Origin: VRUE01 sp963718775
GTDB taxonomy: Bacteria; Actinomycetota; Thermoleophilia; Solirubrobacterales; 70-9
Length of the DNA: 64,000 nt
Assembly (NCBI GenBank): GCA_963718775.1
Contig: OY970377.1
Location: forward strand, 1,922,001-1,986,000
Reading direction: 5' to 3'
The translations under genes and the position numbers were made by a program. The notes beneath the pieces were generated by a model, which was given only the letters and a program-made list of their open reading frames with translations, had not been told where the DNA came from and did not search any database. Shown here piece by piece: positions 31,176-39,149 of this stretch; within the stretch, counting starts at the first letter, position 1; every line of letters starts with the position of its first letter.

Positions 31176-33261
31176 ATGGGTTCGAGCAGGCAACGGCTTT
31201 CGTGGCGAGGGTGTGCGTTTGGCTTTTTGCTCGCCTTGCTAGTCACCGGGTCCGCGGCGGCGGCGGCGCGCGGCGCCGGCAATCTTCACTGGGTTGGCGC
31301 CGCAAATCTCGAGCTCAGCCAGAAGAACGAAGACTCCGTCAGCTTCACTGAAGATCACAGCGCCGCGACCTACAGGGTCGATTCGTTCACGCCGGAAGGG
31401 GGCCTGCCCACGACGAGCTCCCGCGGCAGGTACTTCCCGCTCGACTACGACGGATCCTGGACCAGGAATTCCCGGGTCGGCGCCCAGGGCTGCATCATTT
31501 CGACCTCAACGGGAAGCGGCTCTGGCCATCAGCTTGGAAGCGACCAGTACCACGAACTCATCGTGGCGACGTACCCGCTCGATCGCGAATTCCTCTTCTA
31601 CCTCGGGACGCCACCAGGGCATGTCCTCGACACCCACGACGATTGCGAAGGGCACGCCTCTTCGGAAGGCCACGAGCTGGGCTTCGAAAACATCATCGCC
31701 ACTTGTATCCATGCGCAGGACGGCACGCGGGTACTTCCCCACGAAGGCTCGGTGGTCCGGGGGGAAATGAGCGGGACGGGGTGCTCCCCGATGGGGGGCT
31801 GGAAACTGACCTACGATTTCCGTGTCACCTGTCCCGATGGCAGCGCTCCCGATGCGGAATGGATGTGCGCTGGGAGCGAGTGCGTCGGGCGGGAGCTCGC
31901 CTCGCGGCTCGAGGGCCTGGGCTTTGGGGAGTACCCGGCGTTTACCGTCGCCGAGGGCGGTCCAATCGCGCTGGAGGCGGACTACTCGCTCGGGGCCCTC
32001 GAACTTTGTGAGCGTGGCGCCCATGGCCCCGCGTCCCTTCAAGGCCTCCGTCGGCTCAACCGGGGTTCTGAGGCTCCCGGTTACCGTCGACGGTCAGGGC
32101 CAGGCGGGCCCGTTCTCCTACTCGATCCGACAACGCCGGTGGTCGGGGCGCCAAGTGGCCAAGTTCAGGCCGGAGCTGGCGGTCGACCTGCATCCGGATT
32201 TCGAGCCAGTCGACCTGAAGGAGCCGGGTGTAGTGGGCCTCGGTCTGGTCAAGCTCGGCATTGGCAAGCTTTCGACCGTCCTGGTTCCTGGCCAGGACGG
32301 CGAACCGGCCAAGCTGACCGCGATCAACGAGCCCGAGGGTGTGCTGAAGGCGAAGCTCGACACCCAGAAGATCCTCGAGGCGATTAGCCGACTCCGCCAG
32401 CTCCTGCCAAACGAGCAGGAGGTCGGCACCGTTCTCTCGGTCTCCTTCGCCCGTCTCCTCAACGCCGAGCTGGGCTCGGCCCGCCCGCTGGTCGGTAGCC
32501 CGAAGATGCCGTTCGCCGGCGACCTGGACTGGGCTGACTCTCAATTCCGCGATCTCGTGCGGAACGGCAACCATGTGGTCGAGGGCTGGGACAGCGGCGC
32601 CTTGGACTGCAACTCGCTTTGCGAGGCCGTCGAGAAGGCCGCCCCCGAGGCTGCGAAGGCAGGGGCCTATGTCGCCGGCGCCTTCGCCCTTGGAACCCTG
32701 CTTCGCACGGCCTTCACGCTCGCCCCCGTCCTCGTCCTGGCGCGGCCGGGCACGAGCGGCGACCTGCCGGCGCGCGAGATTCTCAGCGATGCACGCGCAG
32801 CCGCGAAGGGCGATTTGACCGACAAGGTGCTGCGGGTATTTGCTGCGCCTCACGTCCCTCCGCGCAGCTTTCGCGCCGCTCCGTTCAAGCGGAAGCCGGC
32901 TATCGAGGCGACGAGGGAAGCGATCCTCCTGCCCGCGCCGGGACAGGCCAGAACGCTTCTGGTTGCCGGCGGGCGCAGCTTCAAGTCCGCGCAGCGCCTG
33001 ACGATCGCCGCGGCGGCTCTGCCAAACCGCGCCAGGCACCACGTCCTCGTCGTCCTCAGAGGGCCTCACTACAAGGCGCAGCGCGTGGTCACCGCGAGCG
33101 CCGGCGCATCGGTGCTGACGATCGCGCTTCCGCGGCACAAGCGCGCTGGCGCCTGGTCGATCTGCGTGGTGGACGCCTCTGGTGTCCACAGCAAGGGGAA
33201 CCGGCTTGACGGCAAGGCCCAATTCCGGGTCGGGACCTTCGCCGTGAAGCGTCACCGGTAG
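31176..33261 (+). pseudogene. secreted protein gene with a frameshift near 32.0 kb
   Basis: ATG 31176 (GGGGGG site) opens a signal peptide (about 1-30, ending AAAAARGAG) and an ectodomain with Cys pairs up to about 'EADYSLGALELC'. From about 32000-32022 the protein-like sequence moves to another frame ('MAPRPFKASVGSTGVLRLPV') and runs to the stop at 33261, including 'DCNSLCEAVEKAAPEAAKAG' and a hydrophobic 'VAGAFALGTLLRTAFTLAP'. The first frame stays open to 32387 with Arg/Gly-rich shadow sequence. One indel would give a single protein of about 690 residues. The alternative is two genes, the second from ATG 32023. Function unknown. Confidence 0.55.
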
Positions 33262-33295
33262 TGCCTTCCAGCAACTCCCGTCCAAAGGGGTCGGC

Positions 33296-33322
33296 ATGGG
33301 CGCGGCTGGGTTCGAACCAGCG
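33296..33322 (-). repeat. att-like repeat 1: 3' end of a tRNA gene
   Basis: These 27 bp read, on the minus strand, as the T-arm GCTGG-TTCGAAC-CCAGC, the acceptor 3' strand CGCGCCC and discriminator A of a tRNA. The 5' half of a tRNA is absent. The identical stretch recurs at 34047-34073, next to an integrase gene. tRNA 3' ends are the normal attB cores of tyrosine integrases, so this is read as an attachment site. Confidence 0.75.
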
Positions 33323-33334
33323 ACCTCGCGTGTT

Positions 33335-33366
33335 ATTCTTTACCTATGGCAGGGAAGGTAAAGAAT
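33335..33366. promoter_or_regulatory. 11-bp inverted repeat spanning the antitoxin start codon
   Basis: ATTCTTTACCT (33335-33345) and its exact complement (33356-33366) flank ATG 33346 with a 10-bp spacer. AbrB-type antitoxins commonly bind such repeats at their own promoter, so an autoregulatory operator is likely. A translation-blocking hairpin is the alternative. Confidence 0.5.
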
Positions 33367-33584
33367 CAGACCAGGGTCTCCAGCAAGCACCAAGTGACGA
33401 TCCCGGCGGCCCCTTCCACACGGCTGGCTTCGAGCCCGGGGACACTCTGAAGGTAGAGGCTGAGGGAGCCGGTCGCGTGGTCCTGACGCGAGTCGATGAG
33501 CTAATCGACCGCTACTCCGGATGCCTGGACACCGGCGGCGATCTGCGCGAGCGCGTGGAAGGGCTGCGCGAGGAGTGGCGGTAG
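33346..33584 (+). pseudogene. AbrB/VapB-type antitoxin with a frameshift
   Basis: From ATG 33346 the frame reads a SpoVT/AbrB start 'VSSKHQVTIPA' but stops early. The rest of the domain, 'GPFHTAGFEPGDTLKVEAEG', lies one frame over and continues to TAG 33582. One base change near 33400 would restore a protein of about 79 residues with the standard 'SKHQVTIPxGPF..AGFEPGD' swapped-hairpin fold. It normally neutralises VapC and binds the promoter. Its end overlaps the toxin start. If the shift is real, the toxin would lack its antitoxin. Confidence 0.65.
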
Positions 33585-33979
33585 TCCTCGATTCCGACGC
33601 TGTCGTCGGCTTTCTCGATCGGGACGATGCCCTCCACGATGCAGCCGACGCGGCGATTCGTAACCTCGTTCACGAGCAGCGGCTGCTGGTTTCAGCAGTC
33701 ACTTATGCCGAGGTGCTGACCGGCGCCTGGCTCGGCCACCACGACGAGGACCAGGTCCGGGGGTTCTTCGCCCAACTGATCTCCGAGGTTCTCCCGGTCG
33801 ACATGACCGTCGCCGACAAGGCGGCCGAGTTTCGCGCGCGCCTCAAGCCGTTGCGGATGCCTGACGCCTTGATCTTCGCCACGGCGGAGGCCAACCCCGA
33901 CGTGGATCTGCTCGTGACCGGCGATGCCCAGGCGCCCAAAGTTCCTGGGCTGGATTGCGCTGTCCGTCTGCTGCGCTGA
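33575..33979 (+). CDS. vapC: VapC-type PIN-domain ribonuclease toxin
   Basis: This 134-residue PIN protein starts at GTG 33575, overlapping the antitoxin stop. The acidic residues that hold Mg are all in place: 'VLDSDAVVGFLDRDD' (first Asp), 'VTYAEVLTGAW' (Glu), 'RMPDALIFATAEAN' (Asp) and 'LLVTGDAQAPK' (Asp). PIN toxins cleave tRNA or rRNA and arrest translation. The pair sits between two copies of the tRNA 3' end and is followed by a hairpin at 33981. Confidence 0.85.
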   Translation: MAVVLDSDAVVGFLDRDDALHDAADAAIRNLVHEQRLLVSAVTYAEVLTGAWLGHHDEDQVRGFFAQLISEVLPVDMTVADKAAEFRARLKPLRMPDALIFATAEANPDVDLLVTGDAQAPKVPGLDCAVRLLR

Positions 33980-33980
33980 T

Positions 33981-34033
33981 GTAGAGCCAAATTTTGAACG
34001 AGGTTAGAACCACTCCCTGATTTTTGGCTCTAC
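33981..34033 (+). terminator. hairpin after vapC
   Basis: GTAGAGCCAAA (33981-33991) pairs exactly with TTTGGCTCTAC (34023-34033). The 31-nt loop contains a small GGTTAGAACC repeat. It begins 2 bp after the toxin stop and ends 13 bp before the second att repeat, so it probably terminates the toxin-antitoxin transcript. Confidence 0.6.
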
Positions 34034-34046
34034 CAAGGGAAGTCCG

Positions 34047-34073
34047 ATGGGCGCGGCTGGGTTCGAACCAGCG
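34047..34073 (-). repeat. att-like repeat 2: 3' end of a tRNA gene (candidate attachment site of the conjugative element)
   Basis: Identical over 27 bp to 33296-33322, in the same orientation and 751 bp away. Flanking bases differ on both sides, which defines the core. It lies 172 bp from the integrase start, the usual arrangement for a tRNA-targeting element. Only the 3' tRNA part is present, so the intact tRNA should be at the far end of the element. Confidence 0.78.
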
Positions 34074-34244
34074 TTCTAGCCCACAGCTCGAACCGAAAGA
34101 AACGTAGCGGCTCGGAAGATCGAGGAACGGGCATCGGGTTGAATCGCAAGCTGCAAAGCCAGATGGGACCGCGAGTAGCGCGAACGGCGACCGTGGCGGA
34201 AATTAGGCGGGGGCGTTTACTTCCCCTGACCGGACTTTTCCGCC

Positions 34245-35366
34245 ATGAACGCAACTCTGAAAGGCAGCAACGCGCAGCTCGATTCAGCACCAGCCCGGTT
34301 CCTCGACCAATTCGAGGAGCTACGCATGGGACTCTCCAACGAGCAGTTGATCGCAGAGGCGATCGAAATCAATCACGCCGGCTGCGGTCGGGAAGCGACG
34401 CTAGAGCGGTACCGCGACCACCTTGTCCACTTCAGCCACTACCTGGCGAGCGTCCACGGCAAGACCTTCTACACGGCTAAGGCGAAGCACGTTCGGCTAT
34501 TCATGGGCCACCTCGCCAAGTCCGGCGGCGAGCGGCCGCACAGCTCGCGCCTACGGTGCGAGTGGTGCCGAACGCGGGGATACCCGAACGGGCATAGCGG
34601 CGAAGGTTGGTCGGCCTCTTACCGCAAGAGCTATCTGTCGGCCATCAAGTTTCTCTACCGGCACTTCTTCGCCGAAGACGACCTGCCAGATCACAACCCG
34701 GCGGCATTGGAGGAATCGCCCAAGATCATCCTCAAGCGTGGCTACACGCCTACGCGAGAGGAGATCAAACGACTGCTCGACGCGCCGGGTACGCCGAGGG
34801 CACGGCTACTGGCCTGTTGGATGTTCTATGCGCCATCGCGACGCAAGACCTTTTCAGACGCGCGCTGGCCGGACATTGACCTAGATCAGGGCACCTGGGA
34901 AGTCGTTGGCAAGAACGGCAAGGTTGACGTGTTTGACCTCGCGCCGCCGTTGCTCCGCCAATTCCGACTGTATCGCCGTTGGCAGCTCGCCGAGGCTGAA
35001 CAAAATCCGGCAATCCGCGACGCCTTGGCCGACCCGGAAACCGCCTACGTGCTGCTAACCAAGCACGGCAAGCAAACGAGTCCGCAGACAGTCACGAAGA
35101 TCGTGAATTGGCACGGCATTCGTGCGGGCGTCGGTTTGCGGAAAGCGACCGGCGGTGCCGATGCTGTGAACGGTATGACCTCCCGACTCTCGCCGCACGC
35201 ATTCAGGCGGGCGTGGGCCACAATCGCGCTGAACGAGGAGGGAACACCGATCGACGTTGTCTCTGAGGTTCTAAGACACAGCGACATAGCGACGACCCGG
35301 CGGCACTACGCGCCGACAAAGTCAGATCGAGCGCGGGCGGCGCTGGTGGCGATGCGGGTGGCCTGA
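34245..35366 (+). CDS. tyrosine recombinase (integrase)
   Basis: This 373-residue enzyme starts at ATG 34245. The N-terminal SAM-like core-binding domain (about 35-160) includes an extra Cys pair (CEWC, about 105). The catalytic domain has Arg in 'YAPSRRKTFSDARWPDID', Lys in 'VVGKNGKVD', the HxxR box 'SPHAFRRAWAT', His in 'LRHSDIATT' and the nucleophile Tyr in 'RRHYAPT', so all active-site residues are present. It recombines the tRNA-end att sites 172 bp upstream and marks the left end of the integrative element. Confidence 0.9.
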   Translation: MNATLKGSNAQLDSAPARFLDQFEELRMGLSNEQLIAEAIEINHAGCGREATLERYRDHLVHFSHYLASVHGKTFYTAKAKHVRLFMGHLAKSGGERPHSSRLRCEWCRTRGYPNGHSGEGWSASYRKSYLSAIKFLYRHFFAEDDLPDHNPAALEESPKIILKRGYTPTREEIKRLLDAPGTPRARLLACWMFYAPSRRKTFSDARWPDIDLDQGTWEVVGKNGKVDVFDLAPPLLRQFRLYRRWQLAEAEQNPAIRDALADPETAYVLLTKHGKQTSPQTVTKIVNWHGIRAGVGLRKATGGADAVNGMTSRLSPHAFRRAWATIALNEEGTPIDVVSEVLRHSDIATTRRHYAPTKSDRARAALVAMRVA

Positions 35367-35414
35367 GGGGGCTACCTTCCACCGGCCGCCCGTGCGCTAG
35401 TCGGGGGCAACAAG

Positions 35415-36174
35415 CTATTGCAGTTGCGCGGAGCGGGGACCGCCTGCGTCCACCCAAGACAGCTTCGATCCGTGCAGTTCCAGAGAGTCGATTTCGACGC
35501 CTGCGCCTGAGTCGAGAATCCGATTGCCTTGGGAATCGCAGACGCCGATTTCCGGTGCCTGACCCGTTGGGCTCGCCGTGATCGCGCCCCATGCAAGGGC
35601 GCCAGCATTGGTGACGAATAGGTGTCGAATCGCTGGGAAGCGGCCAGGGTCGGTCGCCACTACCGGCTAGGCATCGCCTTGCTTTGCCTGTCCGAGCGTC
35701 TTGCGAAATGACGTAGACCTTCGCGCTATCCGGCCCGGACTTCCGTTCTTCGACGACGGCCGCCCAAGTTCCCTTGATAGCGAAGGGACCGCGCACCGAC
35801 GCGCTCTTTCCGAACCGCTGAAGCGGTCCTAGCCGCCGAGATTTGCCCGATGACTTCAAGCAGTTGAAGACGGGCGCCGTGCCGCCCTGGCCGGATTGCC
35901 CCGCTCCCCGGTACAAGCGGACCTGGGAGTTTGCCGCCAGCGTCGTTGTTCCAGTCGAGCCACATGGCGCGCTTGCGACGGCGCTGGCCGGAAAGCTCTG
36001 CGCGAGCAGCCCCAAAAACAGACTGACGCTCAGGGCCATCAGCAGACCCCGCGTGATGCCAGGCCGGCCGTTGTGCCCGACCCGACGGCGCGTCGAATCA
36101 GGCATTTGGCTTTCGAGAGTCATGCGATTGGCACCCGGACCCAAAACCCTATGGCCGTGGGGGAGTTGCGGCAA
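35415..36174 (-). pseudogene. secreted protein gene with a frameshift near 35.68 kb
   Basis: From the minus-strand start near 36174 (or a later Met just before the signal peptide 'MALSVSLFLGLLAQSFPASA') the protein runs to 'VYVISQDARTGKARR'. The natural continuation 'VATDPGRFPAIRHLFVTNAG' through 'LSWVDAGGPRSAQLQ' is in another frame and stops at 35415. A one- or two-base indel near 35665-35690 would join them (about 250 residues). No family recognised. It is the first cargo gene inside the element and convergent with the integrase gene. Confidence 0.5.
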
Positions 36175-36404
36175 GGCGTATCCGGCCAGAAGACGCCTCG
36201 GAGGGTACCTAAACGAATGTTCGGGGGGCGTTTTCGCGCGTCCTCGGACTATTTCGACTGTTTGTGCCGTTTAGATAACAGCCAGATCGTCGGAACGACC
36301 ACCTTCAGCGGCAGCGCTCGCGAGCAGCGGGCGACTCCTGGGGAAGGGAAGGAAGGACGAAGCGCCTCCCTTGAGCCCGATCGGCAGAAAGAAGGAGGCG
36401 CCAA

Positions 36405-38702
36405 ATGTCCCCTCGATCAAGAAGGTCGGCGAATCGCCCGGCCGCGGTTGTTTTCTGCGCGCTGCTGCTTGCAGCGGGCATCGCCGTCCTAGCGACGGCC
36501 ACGGCTCACGCCGGGCAATTCAAGATGGTCGCCTGCGCCAGTACGTCGGGCGCTCCGCCGTACACGACGGCAACCAACACGGCCAGCGCGCAGCATCCCA
36601 GCGGCATCTTTGACTTTGCGAATTGGTGCGGGGGCGCGGGAGGCGATCCGCCCGGCGATGCCGCATTCATGCGCATTGTCGAGCATGAACCGAGCGGCAA
36701 CGCTGGACAAGGCGCCTACGGGGCTTTCGTCTTTGAAACCCCGTGGTATGTCCACTTCCGATCAGGCGGCGGGTACACCCGCCAGCCCAATTCCTTCAAT
36801 GACGGCTGGCGCGCTCGCTTTTGGGGGATCGACTTCAACAACAACGGCAACCTCTTTCTCAATCAAGGCTCCGGTGTCGGTAACGCCGGCACCGACTCCT
36901 CCGCGTCGGGAATCTTCGGGCCGCACTTGTGGCCGTTTGGCAACTACATCGACTTCCATCACTTCTACTTTGAACTGCTCTGCGTGCGTCCCGCCGGTTG
37001 CGACCGCGCCAATTACAACGCCGTCGATGCAAACGGCTTCGTCTTCATCCTCAACGACGATCAAAATTCTCAGGTCTCGTTCTTCAATACGTCCTCAGCG
37101 CTCATGCTGGGACAGTGGGTGCGCGGCACCCAAGGCGTCTTTTGGAACACCTCAGATCAAGGGTCGGGAATCCGCTTCGAGCGAGTCCGCATAGACAACG
37201 ATCCACGCTATGTCCTCGACTTCCAGGCGATGGGGCAATGCAACGCGACTTCATCGCAGACCAATGGCGAGTTCTCGCGCGTCTACCAGCCGTGTCCCAC
37301 GGGCGGGCCGTGGGGGCGCGAGTACGACTTCGACAGCGCATCGTTCGCCGATGGCGCTCACAACCTCTCTGTCTGCACCCAGGACTACGGCCAGTACATG
37401 GGGCTTAATGGGACCTCGGGGGAAACCTGCGATTCCCGCACGATCCACGTCGATAACCATGCGCCAGGAGCGCCAGCCGGTCTACAAATCGTCAGCTCCA
37501 ATCCCGCTCGCTACCTCGACCACTTCGGGGCGCAGTTCTCCTTGCCGCCTGACCCTGGCTCACCGATTGTCAAGGTCCACTACGACGTAATCGACGCGGC
37601 GGGCAAAGTCGTCATGCCGGAGAAGGTGGTCGCTGGAACCAACCCGACCCAGATCCCCGAAGTCACCGGCCCAGCTAAAGCCGGCGACTATCGACTTCGC
37701 GCGTGGCTTGAGGATGCCGTGGGCTTCAGCGGCCCGGCGACCACCGCGCCCATCCCCCACGACACCACGCCGCCCGCCGCACCCCAAGACCTTTCGGTGA
37801 CGGCACCGGGCACGACGCGCGCAGCGCAGGCATTTGACGTGCGCTGGCACAACATTCTCGACAGCGGATCGCCGATCGACGCAGCTCATTACCAAGTGCT
37901 GAGTCCATCGGGCGCTGTCGTTGTGCCCGCGAAGACGATTGGCGGCAGCACCCCGCAGGCCATCGCGAATCTTGAAACGCCTCGCGAATCCGGCGCGTAC
38001 ACCTTGCGCCTTTGGATTTCCGACGCAGAGGGCAATGTGGGCGCACCCGTCAGCGCGCCGCTCTCCTATGACTGCCCGCGCTCAGAGGTTGGCGGCGGTC
38101 TCACATTGACCGCTGGGCTAGGCAAGCACGCCGAGAGCTCAGTTGTTGTCCAGCAAAAAGAAAGCGCCACGCTGAGAGGAAAATTGACCGGCACCGGCGG
38201 TCGGATTGCCAACGCGCCGCTGTGCGTATTCAGCAAAGTCGTCACCGACCAAAATCGCCAGTTCGCCGGCATCGCACTGACCGGCATGGACGGGGGCTAC
38301 CAGTTCGCTATCGGCTCCGGGCCGTCCCGCGATCTAACCGTTGCCTACCGTCCCGACCAACGCGAGCTGACGGCGAACGCCACGCTAAAAACGAGAGTCC
38401 ACCCGACGTTCCGGCTACGCGGCAAAGTCGTCAAGAACAAAGACGTCGCGGTCTTCACGGGTGCGATCCCTGGTCCTGACAATGAAAAAGTCCTCGTCGT
38501 CCTACAGGTCAAGAGCGGCAAGGGATGGCGCGTCTTCCGTCGCTACCGCACCCGAGAGGGTGGACGCTTTGTGATGCGCTACCGCTTCACGCAGACCTAC
38601 AGCCCGACGACGTACATCATGCGCGCTCAAGTTCGCGCGCAGAGCGGTTATCCGTTTGAGGAAGGCAACTCGCAACCTATCGCCGTACCCGTCGCACCCT
38701 AG
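36405..38702 (+). CDS. large secreted protein with Ig/FnIII-like modules
   Basis: This 765-residue protein starts at ATG 36405 with AAGGAGG 7 bp upstream. The signal peptide (about 10-36) ends TAHA. Residues about 37-345 form an unfamiliar Trp/Phe/Asn-rich ectodomain with several Cys (lectin-like in appearance only). Two repeats at about 355-545 ('NHAPGAPAGLQIVSS...' and 'TTPPAAPQDLSVTA...') are Ig/FnIII-like, and the last 200 residues are beta-rich with 'VLQVKSGKGWRVFRRYRTRE'. It is probably wall- or medium-located. It is carried by the integrated element; the role is unknown. Confidence 0.78.
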   Translation: MSPRSRRSANRPAAVVFCALLLAAGIAVLATATAHAGQFKMVACASTSGAPPYTTATNTASAQHPSGIFDFANWCGGAGGDPPGDAAFMRIVEHEPSGNAGQGAYGAFVFETPWYVHFRSGGGYTRQPNSFNDGWRARFWGIDFNNNGNLFLNQGSGVGNAGTDSSASGIFGPHLWPFGNYIDFHHFYFELLCVRPAGCDRANYNAVDANGFVFILNDDQNSQVSFFNTSSALMLGQWVRGTQGVFWNTSDQGSGIRFERVRIDNDPRYVLDFQAMGQCNATSSQTNGEFSRVYQPCPTGGPWGREYDFDSASFADGAHNLSVCTQDYGQYMGLNGTSGETCDSRTIHVDNHAPGAPAGLQIVSSNPARYLDHFGAQFSLPPDPGSPIVKVHYDVIDAAGKVVMPEKVVAGTNPTQIPEVTGPAKAGDYRLRAWLEDAVGFSGPATTAPIPHDTTPPAAPQDLSVTAPGTTRAAQAFDVRWHNILDSGSPIDAAHYQVLSPSGAVVVPAKTIGGSTPQAIANLETPRESGAYTLRLWISDAEGNVGAPVSAPLSYDCPRSEVGGGLTLTAGLGKHAESSVVVQQKESATLRGKLTGTGGRIANAPLCVFSKVVTDQNRQFAGIALTGMDGGYQFAIGSGPSRDLTVAYRPDQRELTANATLKTRVHPTFRLRGKVVKNKDVAVFTGAIPGPDNEKVLVVLQVKSGKGWRVFRRYRTREGGRFVMRYRFTQTYSPTTYIMRAQVRAQSGYPFEEGNSQPIAVPVAP

Positions 38703-38751
38703 TAGCTTGCGATGCCAGGAATCAACACGTCTGCGAAGTGAACCCGGCCGT

Positions 38752-38779
38752 ACCGCCGACCGCCGAGGCGGTCGGCGGT
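38752..38779 (+). terminator. perfect 12-bp hairpin after the secreted-protein gene
   Basis: ACCGCCGACCGC, loop CGAG, GCGGTCGGCGGT. It lies 50 bp after the stop at 38702. No T-tract. Confidence 0.55.
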
Positions 38780-39052
38780 GCTCTCTACGCACTGTTCTAT
38801 GACCACGTAAGGCAAAAGGCGCGGAGCGGCTTCCCGAGATCGTGCCTCCGGTCGTCTACGTGACCTTGGCGCCTTTCCTCGGCGGAGAGAAAGTGTTCTC
38901 GCTGGCGACCCTATGAGTGAGTGTCCTCGGGGTTCCCTGAGCACATTGAAAGCCTCGGCTGCACCGCCCCGGCGGGGGAATACATGACCCACCACAGAAG
39001 CGATCGCGTGAACTGGGGCATGGTCGCGGCGATGCAGGTACGGCGAACTCGG

Positions 39053-39084
39053 CCACCTCCGATCGGCTTGGTGATCGGAGGTGG
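39053..39084 (-). terminator. perfect 12-bp hairpin after the protease-propeller gene
   Basis: CCACCTCCGATC, loop GGCTTGGT, GATCGGAGGTGG. It lies 66 bp beyond the minus-strand stop at 39150. Confidence 0.55.
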
Positions 39085-39149
39085 GCTTCCCGCCTGTTTC
39101 GCCGACGAAGTCGTACCGCGACTTTCATCGACGGCAGCCCCTCAACGGG

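Larger units (their letters stand above)
38703..39149. other. intergenic region between convergent secreted-protein genes, two hairpins
   Basis: No gene supported. Two strong hairpins are present: ACCGCCGACCGC at 38752-38763 with 38768-38779, and CCACCTCCGATC at 39053-39064 with 39073-39084. They serve as probable terminators for the plus-strand gene at 36405-38702 and the minus-strand protease gene. The 270 bp between them look like decayed coding DNA. Confidence 0.45.

Noticed and set aside
33270..33360. A complete tRNA gene on the minus strand
   Set aside because: Only the T-arm and acceptor 3' part are present; the DNA where the anticodon and D arms should be does not fold. It is treated as an att repeat.
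34040..34130. A second tRNA gene beside the integrase
   Set aside because: For the same reason: only the shared 27-bp 3' end is tRNA-like.
36215..36230. A second SOS box (CGAATGTTCG)
   Set aside because: It lacks the full 14-bp LexA pattern and matches only the inner part.
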